From Paraburkholderia sp. Ac-20340 (GTDB taxonomy: Bacteria > Pseudomonadota > Gammaproteobacteria > Burkholderiales > Burkholderiaceae), in contig NZ_JAAGPR010000004.1 in the NCBI RefSeq assembly GCF_017104965.1, positions 310,001 through 374,000 on the forward strand: a stretch of 64,000 nt of DNA, written 5' to 3'. Both the position numbers and the translations under genes were made by a program. Below are positions 8,836 through 17,495 of the stretch, piece by piece. Under the pieces are notes generated by a model. It saw only the letters and a list, made by a program, of their open reading frames with translations, had not been told where the DNA came from and did not search any database. Positions within the stretch are counted from its first letter, which is position 1. The number at the start of each line of letters is the position of its first letter.

Positions 8836-8856
8836 AATAATGCGCAGTGCATTATT
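8836..8856. promoter_or_regulatory. Inverted repeat in a divergent promoter region
   Basis: AATAATGC and GCATTATT form a perfect 8-bp inverted repeat with a 5-bp spacer in the AT-rich 208-bp region between the LprI-like gene and the next plus-strand gene. It could be a regulator site; no cognate regulator is identifiable nearby. Confidence 0.35.
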
Positions 8857-8937
8857 ATTCGATGCGAGTTATGCGTGTGCAGGTCACTAATCCGTAATCC
8901 ATTATTCATCTATGATGTTCGCATCAAAGGATTAAAA

Positions 8938-9468
8938 ATGACCGAAGAAGATTTGAAACGCCGTCAACAGATCACCCTCGATTCAGCGTCCAAAGTGCTG
9001 CGCGCAGGCGCCTGGCTTATCAGGAACGGGTATGGGCGCATGTCGCTATTGCCGTATATGGCCGCGAGCGGTTGCTATTGGCGCTGCGAATTCCATCCGC
9101 TGCAGCATCCCAGCCAGGCCTTTTTCCGGTACTCGAGCGGCAGCGCAGCGTTTTACCTCGAAAGCCATGGCGGTGAAACGGTTCATGCTGAAATCAGCCC
9201 TCGCGAGTTAGCGCTGAAAATCATGGAAAGCGTGGCGGAGATCCAGAAAGACGCGTGCCGCGGGGAAGCTACTCAGGCAATGCTCGACTGGCTGACCGAA
9301 CTGGACGCCGCGCTCGATGCGGGATTGTTCCCTTCGGCATTCGACGATTACAGCAGCGATGACTCGCGATGGAATCTGATTGACCTGCTACGAGGTAACG
9401 GAAACACGATGCGACCGCAACCGGGTTATGTCACACCGGGATCGGACCGTGGTGTCGACGACGAATAA
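8938..9468 (+). CDS. Hypothetical cytoplasmic protein
   Basis: I do not recognise this 176-residue protein. There is no signal peptide or membrane helix. The N-terminal half is mildly basic (EEDLKRRQQ start, YWRCEFHP and FFRYSSGSAAFYLESHGG strands), while the C-terminal third is acidic (FDDYSSDDSRW, GVDDE end). An AAAGG sequence seven bases before the ATG at 8938 supports this start over an upstream one. Confidence 0.6.
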   Translation: MTEEDLKRRQQITLDSASKVLRAGAWLIRNGYGRMSLLPYMAASGCYWRCEFHPLQHPSQAFFRYSSGSAAFYLESHGGETVHAEISPRELALKIMESVAEIQKDACRGEATQAMLDWLTELDAALDAGLFPSAFDDYSSDDSRWNLIDLLRGNGNTMRPQPGYVTPGSDRGVDDE

Positions 9469-9604
9469 GCCGCGTCAAGCCTGTGAAGATAGGCGGCGGC
9501 ATGTTAAATAGAGTGCCATTCAATCACGGCTCTTTCGCCGGCTTTCTGCCCGGGCACACGGCCCTATGACGGCCCGGTCATTTGTTATCGTCAAGAAGTT
9601 CTTC

Positions 9605-10423
9605 ATGAGAAAAACTGGAATTGCAGCAGTTCTGTCGTTCATTTCATTAGCCTTACCGGCAGCCTGTTTCGCCGATACGGCCACGAAGCCGGCAACACAC
9701 GTCATTTCGTCGATCGATCTGGCCAAACCGTTTGGCACGCATTCGCCCTGGCAATTTATCGCGTCGCAGGCGGCGGGCGGACAGCAATCCGGCGGCATTC
9801 GGGATACGGACCCCGGCACGGTGTTTCCGTGCATCACGGCGGACAATACCCGCACGTGTTTGCCCGATACCGGCAGCGCGCTGCGCGAAAGCGATAGCGA
9901 TAGCACGGATGGTTTCGTCGAGCCGCATTTCCTTCTCGATGCGCGCGTCGTTCACGCTTCGACGGCCTCGGCGGACCGCGCGCTGCTTCTGCTGAAACTC
10001 GGCAGCATCCAGGCCGACGACGGCGATCAGCGCAGAGGCACGCAGGTCTACGCCTACGATCGCGCGCGCGATAGCTTCGCCATGGTCTACGCGCATCGCA
10101 ACGGCAATAACAATAATCAGGAAGTGCGTTTTATCGCCGATGGCCGTCTGCAGGGCGACATTATTTCCGTGGAGCCGACGCAGGACGCGCCGTTCGGTTA
10201 TTGGGTTTCCGTCAACAGTATTGGGGCGGCCGGCAGCTATAAGGAAGTGCTGCGCTATCGCAGCGCCACCGCTTATGGCGACGGCAATCCGCTGGCGGTC
10301 ATCGACGCGGAAATGCCCAATATCCAGCGGCGCATGGGTTTGTGGAAGCCGGGTATGCCGCTTCCGGCCCCGCACGACTGCACGGCGCCGCACCTCGTCA
10401 AATCCGTGCTGTGGTGCGGTTGA
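9605..10423 (+). CDS. Hypothetical secreted protein
   Basis: A 272-residue product with a signal peptide (MRKTGIAAVLSFISLALPAACFA). The mature part contains two close cysteines (PCITADNTRTCLP) and a later CTAPHLVKSVLWC pair, suggesting disulfides in the periplasm, and a beta-rich middle (FLLDARVVHA, LLLLKLGSIQ, YAYDRARDSFAMVY). I do not recognise the family. The start at 9605 gives the cleanest signal peptide; an in-frame ATG at 9566 is possible. Confidence 0.6.
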   Translation: MRKTGIAAVLSFISLALPAACFADTATKPATHVISSIDLAKPFGTHSPWQFIASQAAGGQQSGGIRDTDPGTVFPCITADNTRTCLPDTGSALRESDSDSTDGFVEPHFLLDARVVHASTASADRALLLLKLGSIQADDGDQRRGTQVYAYDRARDSFAMVYAHRNGNNNNQEVRFIADGRLQGDIISVEPTQDAPFGYWVSVNSIGAAGSYKEVLRYRSATAYGDGNPLAVIDAEMPNIQRRMGLWKPGMPLPAPHDCTAPHLVKSVLWCG

Positions 10424-10452
10424 GCGGGACGCGATCGAGCCACGAAATCGGC

Positions 10453-10977
10453 ATGCAAACAGACAAGCGCCAACCGGAAGCCACTTCCGCGAGAGTGATC
10501 GCCGGATACCTGATCAGCGTGACGTTTGGCGCGCTTGCATTCGTGTTCTCGCTCATGCTGCACGGCGCCGGTCAATTCGAAAGCGCGACCGCTAACCCGC
10601 TTGATGTGAAGGCGGCACACTTTTCCATCATGTTCGTGCTGCTGTTTGGCTTGTCGTGGATGGTTGCGGCGGGAATCAGCGCGCTTCCCTGTGTCGGCTT
10701 CGCCTGGATTGCGCGAACGTTCAGCATCCGCAATGGGTTCTTTTATCTGCTGGCGGGATTGGCGATCGGCGTGCTGGCGGTTCTGGCGTTTGTCGAAATG
10801 AGCAACTCGTTTAACTGGTACACCGATTCGCCCGACGAGAAAGCCACCACCTGGTGGCAGGGGCTACGCAGCGTAGGGCCGATTTTTGTGCCGACGGGCG
10901 CGTTCGCCGGCCTATTGTTCTGGTGGATCGCCGGTCGCTTTTACCGCTCGGCCGGGGTGAAACTGCCTGTCACCTGA
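10453..10977 (+). CDS. Hypothetical four-helix membrane protein
   Basis: The 174-residue product has about four hydrophobic segments (near 15-37, 55-80, 90-115 and 140-162) separated by short charged loops and one periplasmic loop rich in Trp/Thr (NWYTDSPDEKATTWWQG). No enzyme motif is recognised. It starts 29 bp after the secreted protein upstream, so the two may be co-transcribed. Confidence 0.55.
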   Translation: MQTDKRQPEATSARVIAGYLISVTFGALAFVFSLMLHGAGQFESATANPLDVKAAHFSIMFVLLFGLSWMVAAGISALPCVGFAWIARTFSIRNGFFYLLAGLAIGVLAVLAFVEMSNSFNWYTDSPDEKATTWWQGLRSVGPIFVPTGAFAGLLFWWIAGRFYRSAGVKLPVT

Positions 10978-10984
10978 AGCATCA

Positions 10985-12259
10985 TCAAACGCCGCGAGCA
11001 CCGATCCGGCTGCGCCTCACCAGGATCACCATCAGTGCCAGAAACACGATCAGCACTGGCGGCCCCAACACGAGAAACACCAGCGGCGCGAGCCATGCCG
11101 CGACCAGCACCGGTACGTCGCCTGGCAGCCAGCCGTGGCGACGGCCATCGACCATCAGGAACAAGATGGGCAGCGCGAGCCACACGAGGTCGTAGCCCAG
11201 CATGTAGGGCTGCGCAAGAATGGTCGCCATGCCAATGGCGGCGGCGCGCAATTCCGGTCGCGCCTTGATGAGGCAAAGGTAGCAGACGAACAGCACGGCC
11301 GGAACGGCAAACGCGGCCTGGAGCGCATAGGATAGCGACGGACTCAGGCCCAGGCTGCGTGCACATCCGAATACCGAGGCGATGCCTCCCGGCCAGGTGG
11401 GCGAGTGCTCGACGATAAAGTGCCCGAACTGGGACAAGCCGAGCAAAAATTTGCCGAAGGTCGCGAATCCGAACAGGATGCCCGCGAGCGCGCAAAGCGA
11501 GCCAACAGTGATCGCGGCCGCAATCGCCGCGCGCCATTGACGGCTTAAAAGCAGCGCAAATGGAAACACAATGCCGAATTGCGGCTTGATGGCCAGCAGC
11601 CCGATACATATCCCGGCAAGCCACGGCCGCCGGTCGAGCAGCGCGAGGCCGAGCGCTGCAAGGCCCAGCGTAAAGAAAGAATTTTGCCCCGAGATCACGA
11701 CGATCCAGACACTCGGAAAGGCGAGTGCCGGCAGCCAGAAAACCCAGTTCAATCGCTGCATCACGATGCGCGAGCACGCGAATCCCACGAACGCTACGCC
11801 GGTAACGACAAAAGCCAGATACGCGAGAGAAAAAGGCAATAGCGATAACGGCCAGACGAAGAGCAGGAATACGGGCGGATAAACCCAGGGGCTGTTGAAA
11901 CCAGTGGGCGTGCGATGGAGCAGCGAGAGCGCCATACGCTCGATTAGCGACGCGTCGTAGGCGCTCAGCGCATTGCTGTGCATGGCGATATAAGACGCAC
12001 TCCAGAACACCGAAAAATCATAGCCAAATGCAGCGGCCGGCAAGTGCGAGACATAGGCCGCCCACAGCCGCAAACCCAGAGAAGTCAAATCCAGGGCGAG
12101 GAGGATCGATGCGTACAGGACAATCCGTTGCCGGGTGAACCACTGCGGCCCGTTCAATTGCACGGCTTCGATCGTATGCCTGGCTGATTTGGGTATCGGC
12201 ACGCTGATCCTGCGGGTTCGTTGGATTGTCGAGTTCGCCCATGCATGCGGCGAACTCAC
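10985..12259 (-). CDS. GT87-family membrane glycosyltransferase (DUF2029)
   Basis: The 424-residue integral membrane protein has about ten hydrophobic helices and the early periplasmic AFGYDFSVFWSAS motif, whose Asp is typical of GT87/GT-C mannosyltransferases, followed by SPWVYPPVFLL and the GLLAIKPQFGIVFPFALLLSRQWRA segment. The family uses polyprenyl-phosphate sugars outside the membrane. The first codon is GTG with a GGAA sequence just before it; no other early Met exists. No polysaccharide cluster surrounds it, so the acceptor is unknown. Confidence 0.75.
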   Translation of the reverse strand: MSSPHAWANSTIQRTRRISVPIPKSARHTIEAVQLNGPQWFTRQRIVLYASILLALDLTSLGLRLWAAYVSHLPAAAFGYDFSVFWSASYIAMHSNALSAYDASLIERMALSLLHRTPTGFNSPWVYPPVFLLFVWPLSLLPFSLAYLAFVVTGVAFVGFACSRIVMQRLNWVFWLPALAFPSVWIVVISGQNSFFTLGLAALGLALLDRRPWLAGICIGLLAIKPQFGIVFPFALLLSRQWRAAIAAAITVGSLCALAGILFGFATFGKFLLGLSQFGHFIVEHSPTWPGGIASVFGCARSLGLSPSLSYALQAAFAVPAVLFVCYLCLIKARPELRAAAIGMATILAQPYMLGYDLVWLALPILFLMVDGRRHGWLPGDVPVLVAAWLAPLVFLVLGPPVLIVFLALMVILVRRSRIGARGV

Positions 12260-12295
12260 TGATTCCGGCCATCAGTTTAAAACGTATCGCGGGAT

Positions 12296-12643
12296 TTAAA
12301 CGCGAGTACTGCGCTGAAGGTGCGCTTCGCCTTCAGCGATCAAATCGGCGCCTATTTCCAGCACCTCGGCAAGCCGGAAAAGAAGCTGATCGCGCCACTC
12401 ATCGTCGTCTTCGGACGGCGAGGGCTTCGCGAGGCTTTCGATCAGAGAGTTGGCCGTTTCGAGAAACGGAAGCGCGCGTTTGTAGCTGAGGACTGCGGCG
12501 TGCGCGTCATCGCTGGCTTCCTGCGGCTGAGTCTGCAATGCGGCAGCCAGTTGTTCGAAGCGCGCCTGTCCTTGCGAGCCGAGTTGCTGCAGGCGTTGCT
12601 GGAGATTGGCATTCTGCTCGCGCAGTCCGGTTTCGTTGAGCAT
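12296..12643 (-). CDS. Hypothetical small helical protein
   Basis: The 115-residue product from the ATG at 12643 is strongly helical, with a Gln/Leu-rich coiled-coil stretch (ENANLQQRLQQLGSQGQARFEQLAAAL) and an acidic PSEDDDEWRDQLLFRLAEVLEIG segment. No known domain is recognised and no signal peptide is seen. A TTG start nine codons upstream is also open. Confidence 0.5.
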   Translation of the reverse strand: MLNETGLREQNANLQQRLQQLGSQGQARFEQLAAALQTQPQEASDDAHAAVLSYKRALPFLETANSLIESLAKPSPSEDDDEWRDQLLFRLAEVLEIGADLIAEGEAHLQRSTRV

Positions 12644-12748
12644 CGGGTGATCCGCGGGTTTCGTGTTCAAGTGCGATATTCTGGACCAACTCGCGGTGAG
12701 CCGCCATGGCGACGAGGCTCGCTGCGGCGGCTGAAGTCATGGCGCCGA

Positions 12749-13537
12749 TCAACGCCCCGGCACAGAATCGAGCCCCGTGCTTTTCACATCGCCCTGAGCA
12801 GCAGGCGCGGCCAGATAGTCGAGCAGCGCCCTGGCTTCCTGTGGGTGCTGCGCACCGGTGGGAATGCCAGCCGCGAATCGCGTGACCGACTGGACTGACT
12901 CGGGAATCTTGCCGACAAAGCTGGCGCCTTTCACCGGCAGCAATTCGCTGACCTGCTGAAAGCCAATTTCATAGTCGCCATTCGCCACAACCGAAGCGAC
13001 AGGAATGCGCGGAACCATTTTCGCTTTCGGCTTCACTTCATTCTCGATACCCAGTCGCTTGAACAGATCGCGTTCGATATACACACCGCTTGCGCTGTCC
13101 GAGTAAGCGATCGACTTCGCGGCCAGCAGCGTTTGCTTGAGAGCCTCCACAGTGGCGATGTCGGGTTTGGCCGCGCCGTCGCGCACCACCATGCCGATGC
13201 GCGAATCGGCAAGTTCCACGCGCGAGTCCGCGCGAACCTTGCCTTCGCGGATCAGATCGTCGAGCGCATAGCCGACCATGATGACGACATCGGCGGGTTC
13301 GCCGCGCGCAAGACGCTGTGGAATCGCTTCAGGCGATTTGCCCATCGAAGGCCCGAGCGTGGTGTCGAGCGTATCGCCCGTCGCGGCTTCGAATTTGGGG
13401 CCGAGCAGCTTGTAGGCAGCCGTGAAGCCGCCGGACGTCATGACGTGAAGTTCCTCGGCCTGGGCCTGGGCGGCAAGCGCGGCGCCAGCGGCGAGCGTAA
13501 GCGCAATCAGCTTGAGCTTGAGCGATTTGGTGGGCAT
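12749..13537 (-). CDS. Orphan molybdate-type periplasmic binding protein
   Basis: The 262-residue product has a signal peptide (MPTKSLKLKLIALTLAAGAALAAQAQA) and a ModA-like type II binding fold: ELHVMTSGGFTAAYKLLGPKFE start, GEPADVVIMVGYALDDLIREGKV, SRIGMVVRDGAAKPDI and YSDSASGVYIERDLFKRLGI. No modB or modC gene is adjacent. Members of this branch include proteins for other small ligands, so molybdate is not assured. The start at 13537 was chosen because the upstream in-frame extension lacks export features. Confidence 0.75.
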   Translation of the reverse strand: MPTKSLKLKLIALTLAAGAALAAQAQAEELHVMTSGGFTAAYKLLGPKFEAATGDTLDTTLGPSMGKSPEAIPQRLARGEPADVVIMVGYALDDLIREGKVRADSRVELADSRIGMVVRDGAAKPDIATVEALKQTLLAAKSIAYSDSASGVYIERDLFKRLGIENEVKPKAKMVPRIPVASVVANGDYEIGFQQVSELLPVKGASFVGKIPESVQSVTRFAAGIPTGAQHPQEARALLDYLAAPAAQGDVKSTGLDSVPGR

Positions 13538-13967
13538 ATCGATGAGCGTGCAAACGTTTTGGGAGCCCGGATTATCGATCAATTCGTGGGCGATATTGGC
13601 GCTTAAGAAAATGGATCGGCGTAAACCACTAGCGACGCGATGATGTGATGCGGCTGATGCCTCACAAGTCGTAGTTACGTTGTGCGAACTATTTTGTTTG
13701 CGGAAAATTGTCAGCAACGCGATTCCGCTCTCATTCGATCTGTGCAGGCGACGCGGTTGCAGCGACAGGGACGCTCGAACGTTTGCGGGCGAGCGCGTGG
13801 TCGCAATCCGCGCCCCGCTATAACACATAAGGCCCTTATTTTTCGTGACCGCCAGGCACGAAAGCATTTCTGTGTCATCGTAAAGGACCGCTTCATGTGC
13901 TACCTTAGTCGCTCAGAGCCAGCAGGACCTTTCAGTCGCACTTCAGTCGATCACCAGAAGGATGCCC
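13538..13967. other. 430-bp divergent intergenic region
   Basis: No convincing gene is seen between the binding protein (minus) and the small plus-strand gene. It must hold both promoters. The only structure noticed is a 13-bp palindrome, ATAAGG-C-CCTTAT at 13827-13839, followed by a run of T on the plus strand. Confidence 0.6.
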
Positions 13968-14258
13968 ATGGAATTCAACAATGGCGCTGTACTTGAAGCT
14001 CTCCAACTTGCCTTGCATCGACAAATACCGTGGCATAAACGGCCGGCTATTTTCACCTCGCTTCGCTCACAGGGTTTGATCCAGACGGTCGACCAGATAC
14101 CTCCGCCCAGCACGAAATTCCTCCCCACGCTGCAGATCGCCGTTCTGACTGACAAAGGGCAAAAGGAAATGCGGCGGATCGAGGCGTCGAAGCACGTTTC
14201 AGGCTGGCTCGACGACGATTACTTCGCCACGTTCCTCGCGCAGGTGGCGTTCAATTGA
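13968..14258 (+). CDS. Hypothetical small protein
   Basis: A 96-residue cytoplasmic protein of unknown family. AGAAGG at 13956-13961 is six bases from the ATG at 13968 and directly abuts the ATG at 13962, so 13968 is the better start. Features: MEFNNGAVLEALQLAL helix, a Pro-rich centre (DQIPPPSTKFLP), a TDKGQKEMRRIEASKH basic stretch and a DDDYFATFLAQVAF tail. Confidence 0.55.
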   Translation: MEFNNGAVLEALQLALHRQIPWHKRPAIFTSLRSQGLIQTVDQIPPPSTKFLPTLQIAVLTDKGQKEMRRIEASKHVSGWLDDDYFATFLAQVAFN

Positions 14259-14471
14259 TGGGGTCTCGCGGCGTTTTTGCCCGCTTTTGTTGTACTAAGC
14301 CCGGTGGTGTGTTCGCACCATAATTCGGTCTCACGCCACCACCGGCGTTGCCGCCCATGCACAGGTTCTGTTGCCCGCGACACTGCAGAATGAGGTCGAT
14401 TATCGGGCTGCAAGGAAGCGTGGCGCGAATTACTCAATTCAACGAAGTATTTCACTTTGACTGCGGGACGC

Positions 14472-14503
14472 ATTCACAGGGAACGCAGCGCGTCCCCGTG
14501 AAT
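14472..14503 (-). terminator. Hairpin just downstream of the helicase gene
   Basis: ATTCAC-A-GGGA (14472-14482) pairs with TCCC-C-GTGAAT (14493-14503) with one mismatch and a 10-nt loop, six bases past the helicase stop. There is no T-run, so it is a weak terminator call. The rest of the 250-bp gap 14259-14508 shows nothing else. Confidence 0.45.
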
Positions 14504-14508
14504 CAGCG

Positions 14509-15975
14509 TTAGCGTTTGCCGCGACCGCCACCAGCAGGTTTGCCGCCCGGCTTGCGCGGACCTGCAGCGGGCTTGCCCGCAGGTTTCCCGGTCGATTTCC
14601 CGGCGGGTTTGCCGCGTGGCTTTTGCGTGCTGAATGGGTTGAAACCGCCCAGGCTGGGTTCTGGAACGGTTGCCCCTGCGTGCTTTGCCACAGGCTTGCT
14701 TTTGCTGGCGCCATGCTGCGCCGCCGGCTTTTTGCCCGGCATCGGCTTCGCGGCCGGCGCGCCTTGCGGCACCTTCGGTTTCTTCGGCTTTTTGGGTTTC
14801 TTGATGATTTCGCCCGTGGCGCTGGTTTGCGGCACGCGATGCTCGGCTTCGAAACCCGGCTCTTCCTCGCGGCGCAGCGTTTGCCGGATCAGCGCTTCGA
14901 TCGCGGCCAGCAGCGGCGCTTCATCGGCGCAAACAAGGGACACCGCCACGCCGCTGGCGCCCGCGCGGCCGGTACGGCCGATACGATGCACGTAGTCCTG
15001 CGCCACGATCGGCAGATCAACGTTGATGACGAGCGGCAGATCGTCGATATCGAGCCCACGCGCCGCGACGTCGGTGGCAACCAGCATCTGGATTTCGCGC
15101 GCCTTGAAGCGCTCCAGCGCTCGCAGACGCGCGGGTTGCGGTTTGTCGCCGTGAATGGTGTCGACGGCATAGCCTGCATCGTCCAGCACGGTCGCCAGAT
15201 AATCGACGCCGCTGCGCGTCTTGACGAACACCAGCGCGTGCTCCCATTTGTTTTCGGCGACGAGGTGCATGAAGAGATCGGGCTTGTTCTTCTTGTCGAC
15301 CGTCACCACCCACTGCTTGATCTTGCTGGCGGTGGCATTGGGCGCGCTGACGCTGATATCGACCGGATTGCGCAGAATGCCCGCCGCCATAGTGCGGATA
15401 TCGTCGGTGAACGTGGCCGAGAACAGCAGCGTCTGGCGTTGCGCGGGAACAGCCTCAAAAACGGCATTGAGTTCGCGCGCAAAGCCCAGATCGAGCATGC
15501 GGTCGGCTTCGTCCAGCACCAGCGTTTGCACCTGATCGAACTGCACGGCGTTCTGGCGATTGAGGTCGAGCAGACGGCCCGGCGTGGCGACCAGCACATC
15601 CACGCCTTTGCGCAACTTCATCATCTGCGGATTGATGCTCACGCCGCCATAAGCGGCCAGAAAGCGCAGATCGAGGCCTTTGCCGTATTCGATAAAGCTT
15701 TGCAGCACCTGTTCGGCCAGTTCGCGCGTGGGCACCAGCACGAGCACGCGCGCGCGGTTGCTGGAAACCGCCGGGCCGTGTTGCACCAGCCGTTGCAGCA
15801 GCGGCAGCGCGAAACCGGCTGTTTTGCCGGTGCCGGTCTGCGCCGCGGCCATCACGTCCTTGCCGCCGAGCACAGCCGGAATCGCCTTGGCCTGCACCGG
15901 CGTAGGTGTCTGGTAATTGAGGTTCTGCAGATTACGCAGCAAAGGCTCGATCAGGCCGAGCGAGGCAAAAGACAT
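14509..15975 (-). CDS. rhlE: DEAD-box ATP-dependent RNA helicase, RhlE type
   Basis: The 488-residue protein unwinds RNA in ribosome assembly or mRNA turnover. All core motifs are visible: the SFASLGL start with Q motif (TPTPVQAKAIP), AQTGTGKT, PTRELAEQ, GG, ATPGRLLD, DEAD, SAT, the ATDVAARGLDI segment and YVHRIGRTGRAG. After the two RecA domains (to about residue 370) comes a long Lys/Pro/Gly-rich tail with repeated KPAGK and KKPK units, a usual RNA-binding extension in RhlE proteins of Burkholderiales. The ATG at 15975 matches the family N-terminus. Confidence 0.93.
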   Translation of the reverse strand: MSFASLGLIEPLLRNLQNLNYQTPTPVQAKAIPAVLGGKDVMAAAQTGTGKTAGFALPLLQRLVQHGPAVSSNRARVLVLVPTRELAEQVLQSFIEYGKGLDLRFLAAYGGVSINPQMMKLRKGVDVLVATPGRLLDLNRQNAVQFDQVQTLVLDEADRMLDLGFARELNAVFEAVPAQRQTLLFSATFTDDIRTMAAGILRNPVDISVSAPNATASKIKQWVVTVDKKNKPDLFMHLVAENKWEHALVFVKTRSGVDYLATVLDDAGYAVDTIHGDKPQPARLRALERFKAREIQMLVATDVAARGLDIDDLPLVINVDLPIVAQDYVHRIGRTGRAGASGVAVSLVCADEAPLLAAIEALIRQTLRREEEPGFEAEHRVPQTSATGEIIKKPKKPKKPKVPQGAPAAKPMPGKKPAAQHGASKSKPVAKHAGATVPEPSLGGFNPFSTQKPRGKPAGKSTGKPAGKPAAGPRKPGGKPAGGGRGKR

Positions 15976-16154
15976 GAGTGTGTTCCGGGGCAAAACCGCT
16001 ATTTTAGCGGTTGCTGCGTGAATTGCGCCGCAGCGGTCAACTGTGCTGCGGGAACCTCTGTTCTATTGCCATTGCCGCTTATGTCAGCATTCCTGATCGA
16101 TCAGGAAAGCGAACAGTTGATACGATCGAGAAAACCCCTCTGGGCAAGCCTCAA

Positions 16155-16541
16155 TCAGAGATCGCCGCGTACTTCGCCCGTGCCGAGTGCGTTGCGCTGC
16201 CGGTTGACTTCGGCCCAAAGCGCGTCGCTGTCGTCGTCGCGCAGCACGATGATCCAGTCGAGTTGATCGTCGTTCACCTCGAAGTATTCGCGCATTTCCT
16301 TGCGCAGCGCCGCGATGAATTGCGTGTATTCCGGCGTTGCCTGGGCCTGCGCGTGCAGGGCGTCGTAGGCGGCATCGTCTGCGTCGTTTCCGCCGTGTTC
16401 TTCGATGTAGTCCGAAATCCACTGGTCGCGTTCGCGGTCGTAATCGGCCTCGGCGCGCAGCGATTGCACGGCAGTGTAGATGTCCAGTTGGGCAAACGCA
16501 GCGATCGCCGCTGTGGTTGCCGCGTCGAATGTCGTGGTCAT
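16155..16541 (-). CDS. Hypothetical acidic protein
   Basis: A 128-residue, strongly acidic soluble protein (YIEEHGGNDADDAAYDALHAQ, FEVNDDQLDWIIVLRDDDSDALW). No known domain is recognised and there is no signal peptide. It starts 29 bp after the cytochrome gene upstream on the same strand and is probably co-transcribed with it. Confidence 0.6.
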   Translation of the reverse strand: MTTTFDAATTAAIAAFAQLDIYTAVQSLRAEADYDRERDQWISDYIEEHGGNDADDAAYDALHAQAQATPEYTQFIAALRKEMREYFEVNDDQLDWIIVLRDDDSDALWAEVNRQRNALGTGEVRGDL

Positions 16542-16570
16542 TGCGTATCTCTGAGGGTTGGTTGGCGGCC

Positions 16571-17407
16571 TTATTGGCCACCTTTTCTGTGTGCCACATA
16601 CGCCAGATAAGCGACGATCAGATCGATCTCGCGATCGCTCAACTGATCGGGCGGGAAAGCGGGCATGGTGCGGCCTGGCCAGTCGCGAACCGATGCCGGA
16701 TTGCGAATGTAGCGGTGCAAGGCCGCGGGCTGGAAGTAGTCGACCGGATTCATCGGCACGTTGAGGTCGGGGCCAGTGTCGGCGCTTCCCGCGTGATTGA
16801 GCCGGTGACAGGCGAGGCATTGGGTGATGAACAGGCTCTGGCCCGCGCGGACCGGATCGGTTGCCGGCAGCGCGGGATCGACGGCGAGCACCGGCCAGCG
16901 CGAAGAGGGCGACGGTTGCGTAGCAAGACGCGCGATCTGGTAAGGCCACTGCTCGCTGCGCACCGAGGCGGCTTGCTTGCCGATCCAGACCAGATAGAAC
17001 GATCCCGCGCTGACCGGCTTGCCCCGCAGCTTCGGCCATGGATGCGCCGGGTCTTCGACCGCAAGCCATGCGACGGCTGTTGCGGCATTGCGGTTGAGCA
17101 CGAGATCCATCGGCAATTGCGCGGCGAAGCCGTCGGTTGCGCGTGCCTCGAGTACGCTGTCCGTGGGTATTGCGGTACCGTCGAGCAGATCGGCGAGCGG
17201 CACGGCGCGGTACGTCGTGGGCGTACCGTAGGCGACATCGCGCGGCACGTGAATCTCCGCGGCATCCGTACGCGCCAATAACGCTTGCTGGCTGAACGAT
17301 TGGGTCTTGCCGCCGATCAGCAGTTCGATCGCGGGCTGCGCGGCGGCACACTGCGCGATCGCGCCCAGCGTCAGCAGCAAAACCGCGAACAAAGCGCGTT
17401 TTGACAT
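16571..17407 (-). CDS. Periplasmic c-type cytochrome with N-terminal oxidoreductase-like domain
   Basis: The 278-residue product starts at MSKRALF with a signal peptide ending near QCAAA. The first ~165 mature residues resemble a small sulfite-oxidase-like/molybdopterin-binding fold (IELLIGGKTQSF, VAYGTPTTYRAVPLADLLDG, WLAVEDPAHPWP), but lack a recognisable cofactor cysteine; this part is a tentative call. The C-terminal part is a monoheme cytochrome c with CLACH and a distal Met in RTMPAFPPDQLSDREIDLIVAYLAY. It would carry electrons in the periplasm; the partner enzyme is not evident here. Confidence 0.8.
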   Translation of the reverse strand: MSKRALFAVLLLTLGAIAQCAAAQPAIELLIGGKTQSFSQQALLARTDAAEIHVPRDVAYGTPTTYRAVPLADLLDGTAIPTDSVLEARATDGFAAQLPMDLVLNRNAATAVAWLAVEDPAHPWPKLRGKPVSAGSFYLVWIGKQAASVRSEQWPYQIARLATQPSPSSRWPVLAVDPALPATDPVRAGQSLFITQCLACHRLNHAGSADTGPDLNVPMNPVDYFQPAALHRYIRNPASVRDWPGRTMPAFPPDQLSDREIDLIVAYLAYVAHRKGGQ

Positions 17408-17495
17408 GGGTCCTCTGTGAATTGTCGTTGCCGGCGGGATCGGCGGGAACATTTCCGAATCGGCCAATTCGTTCGGGAGCGGTGAGCGGATTATG

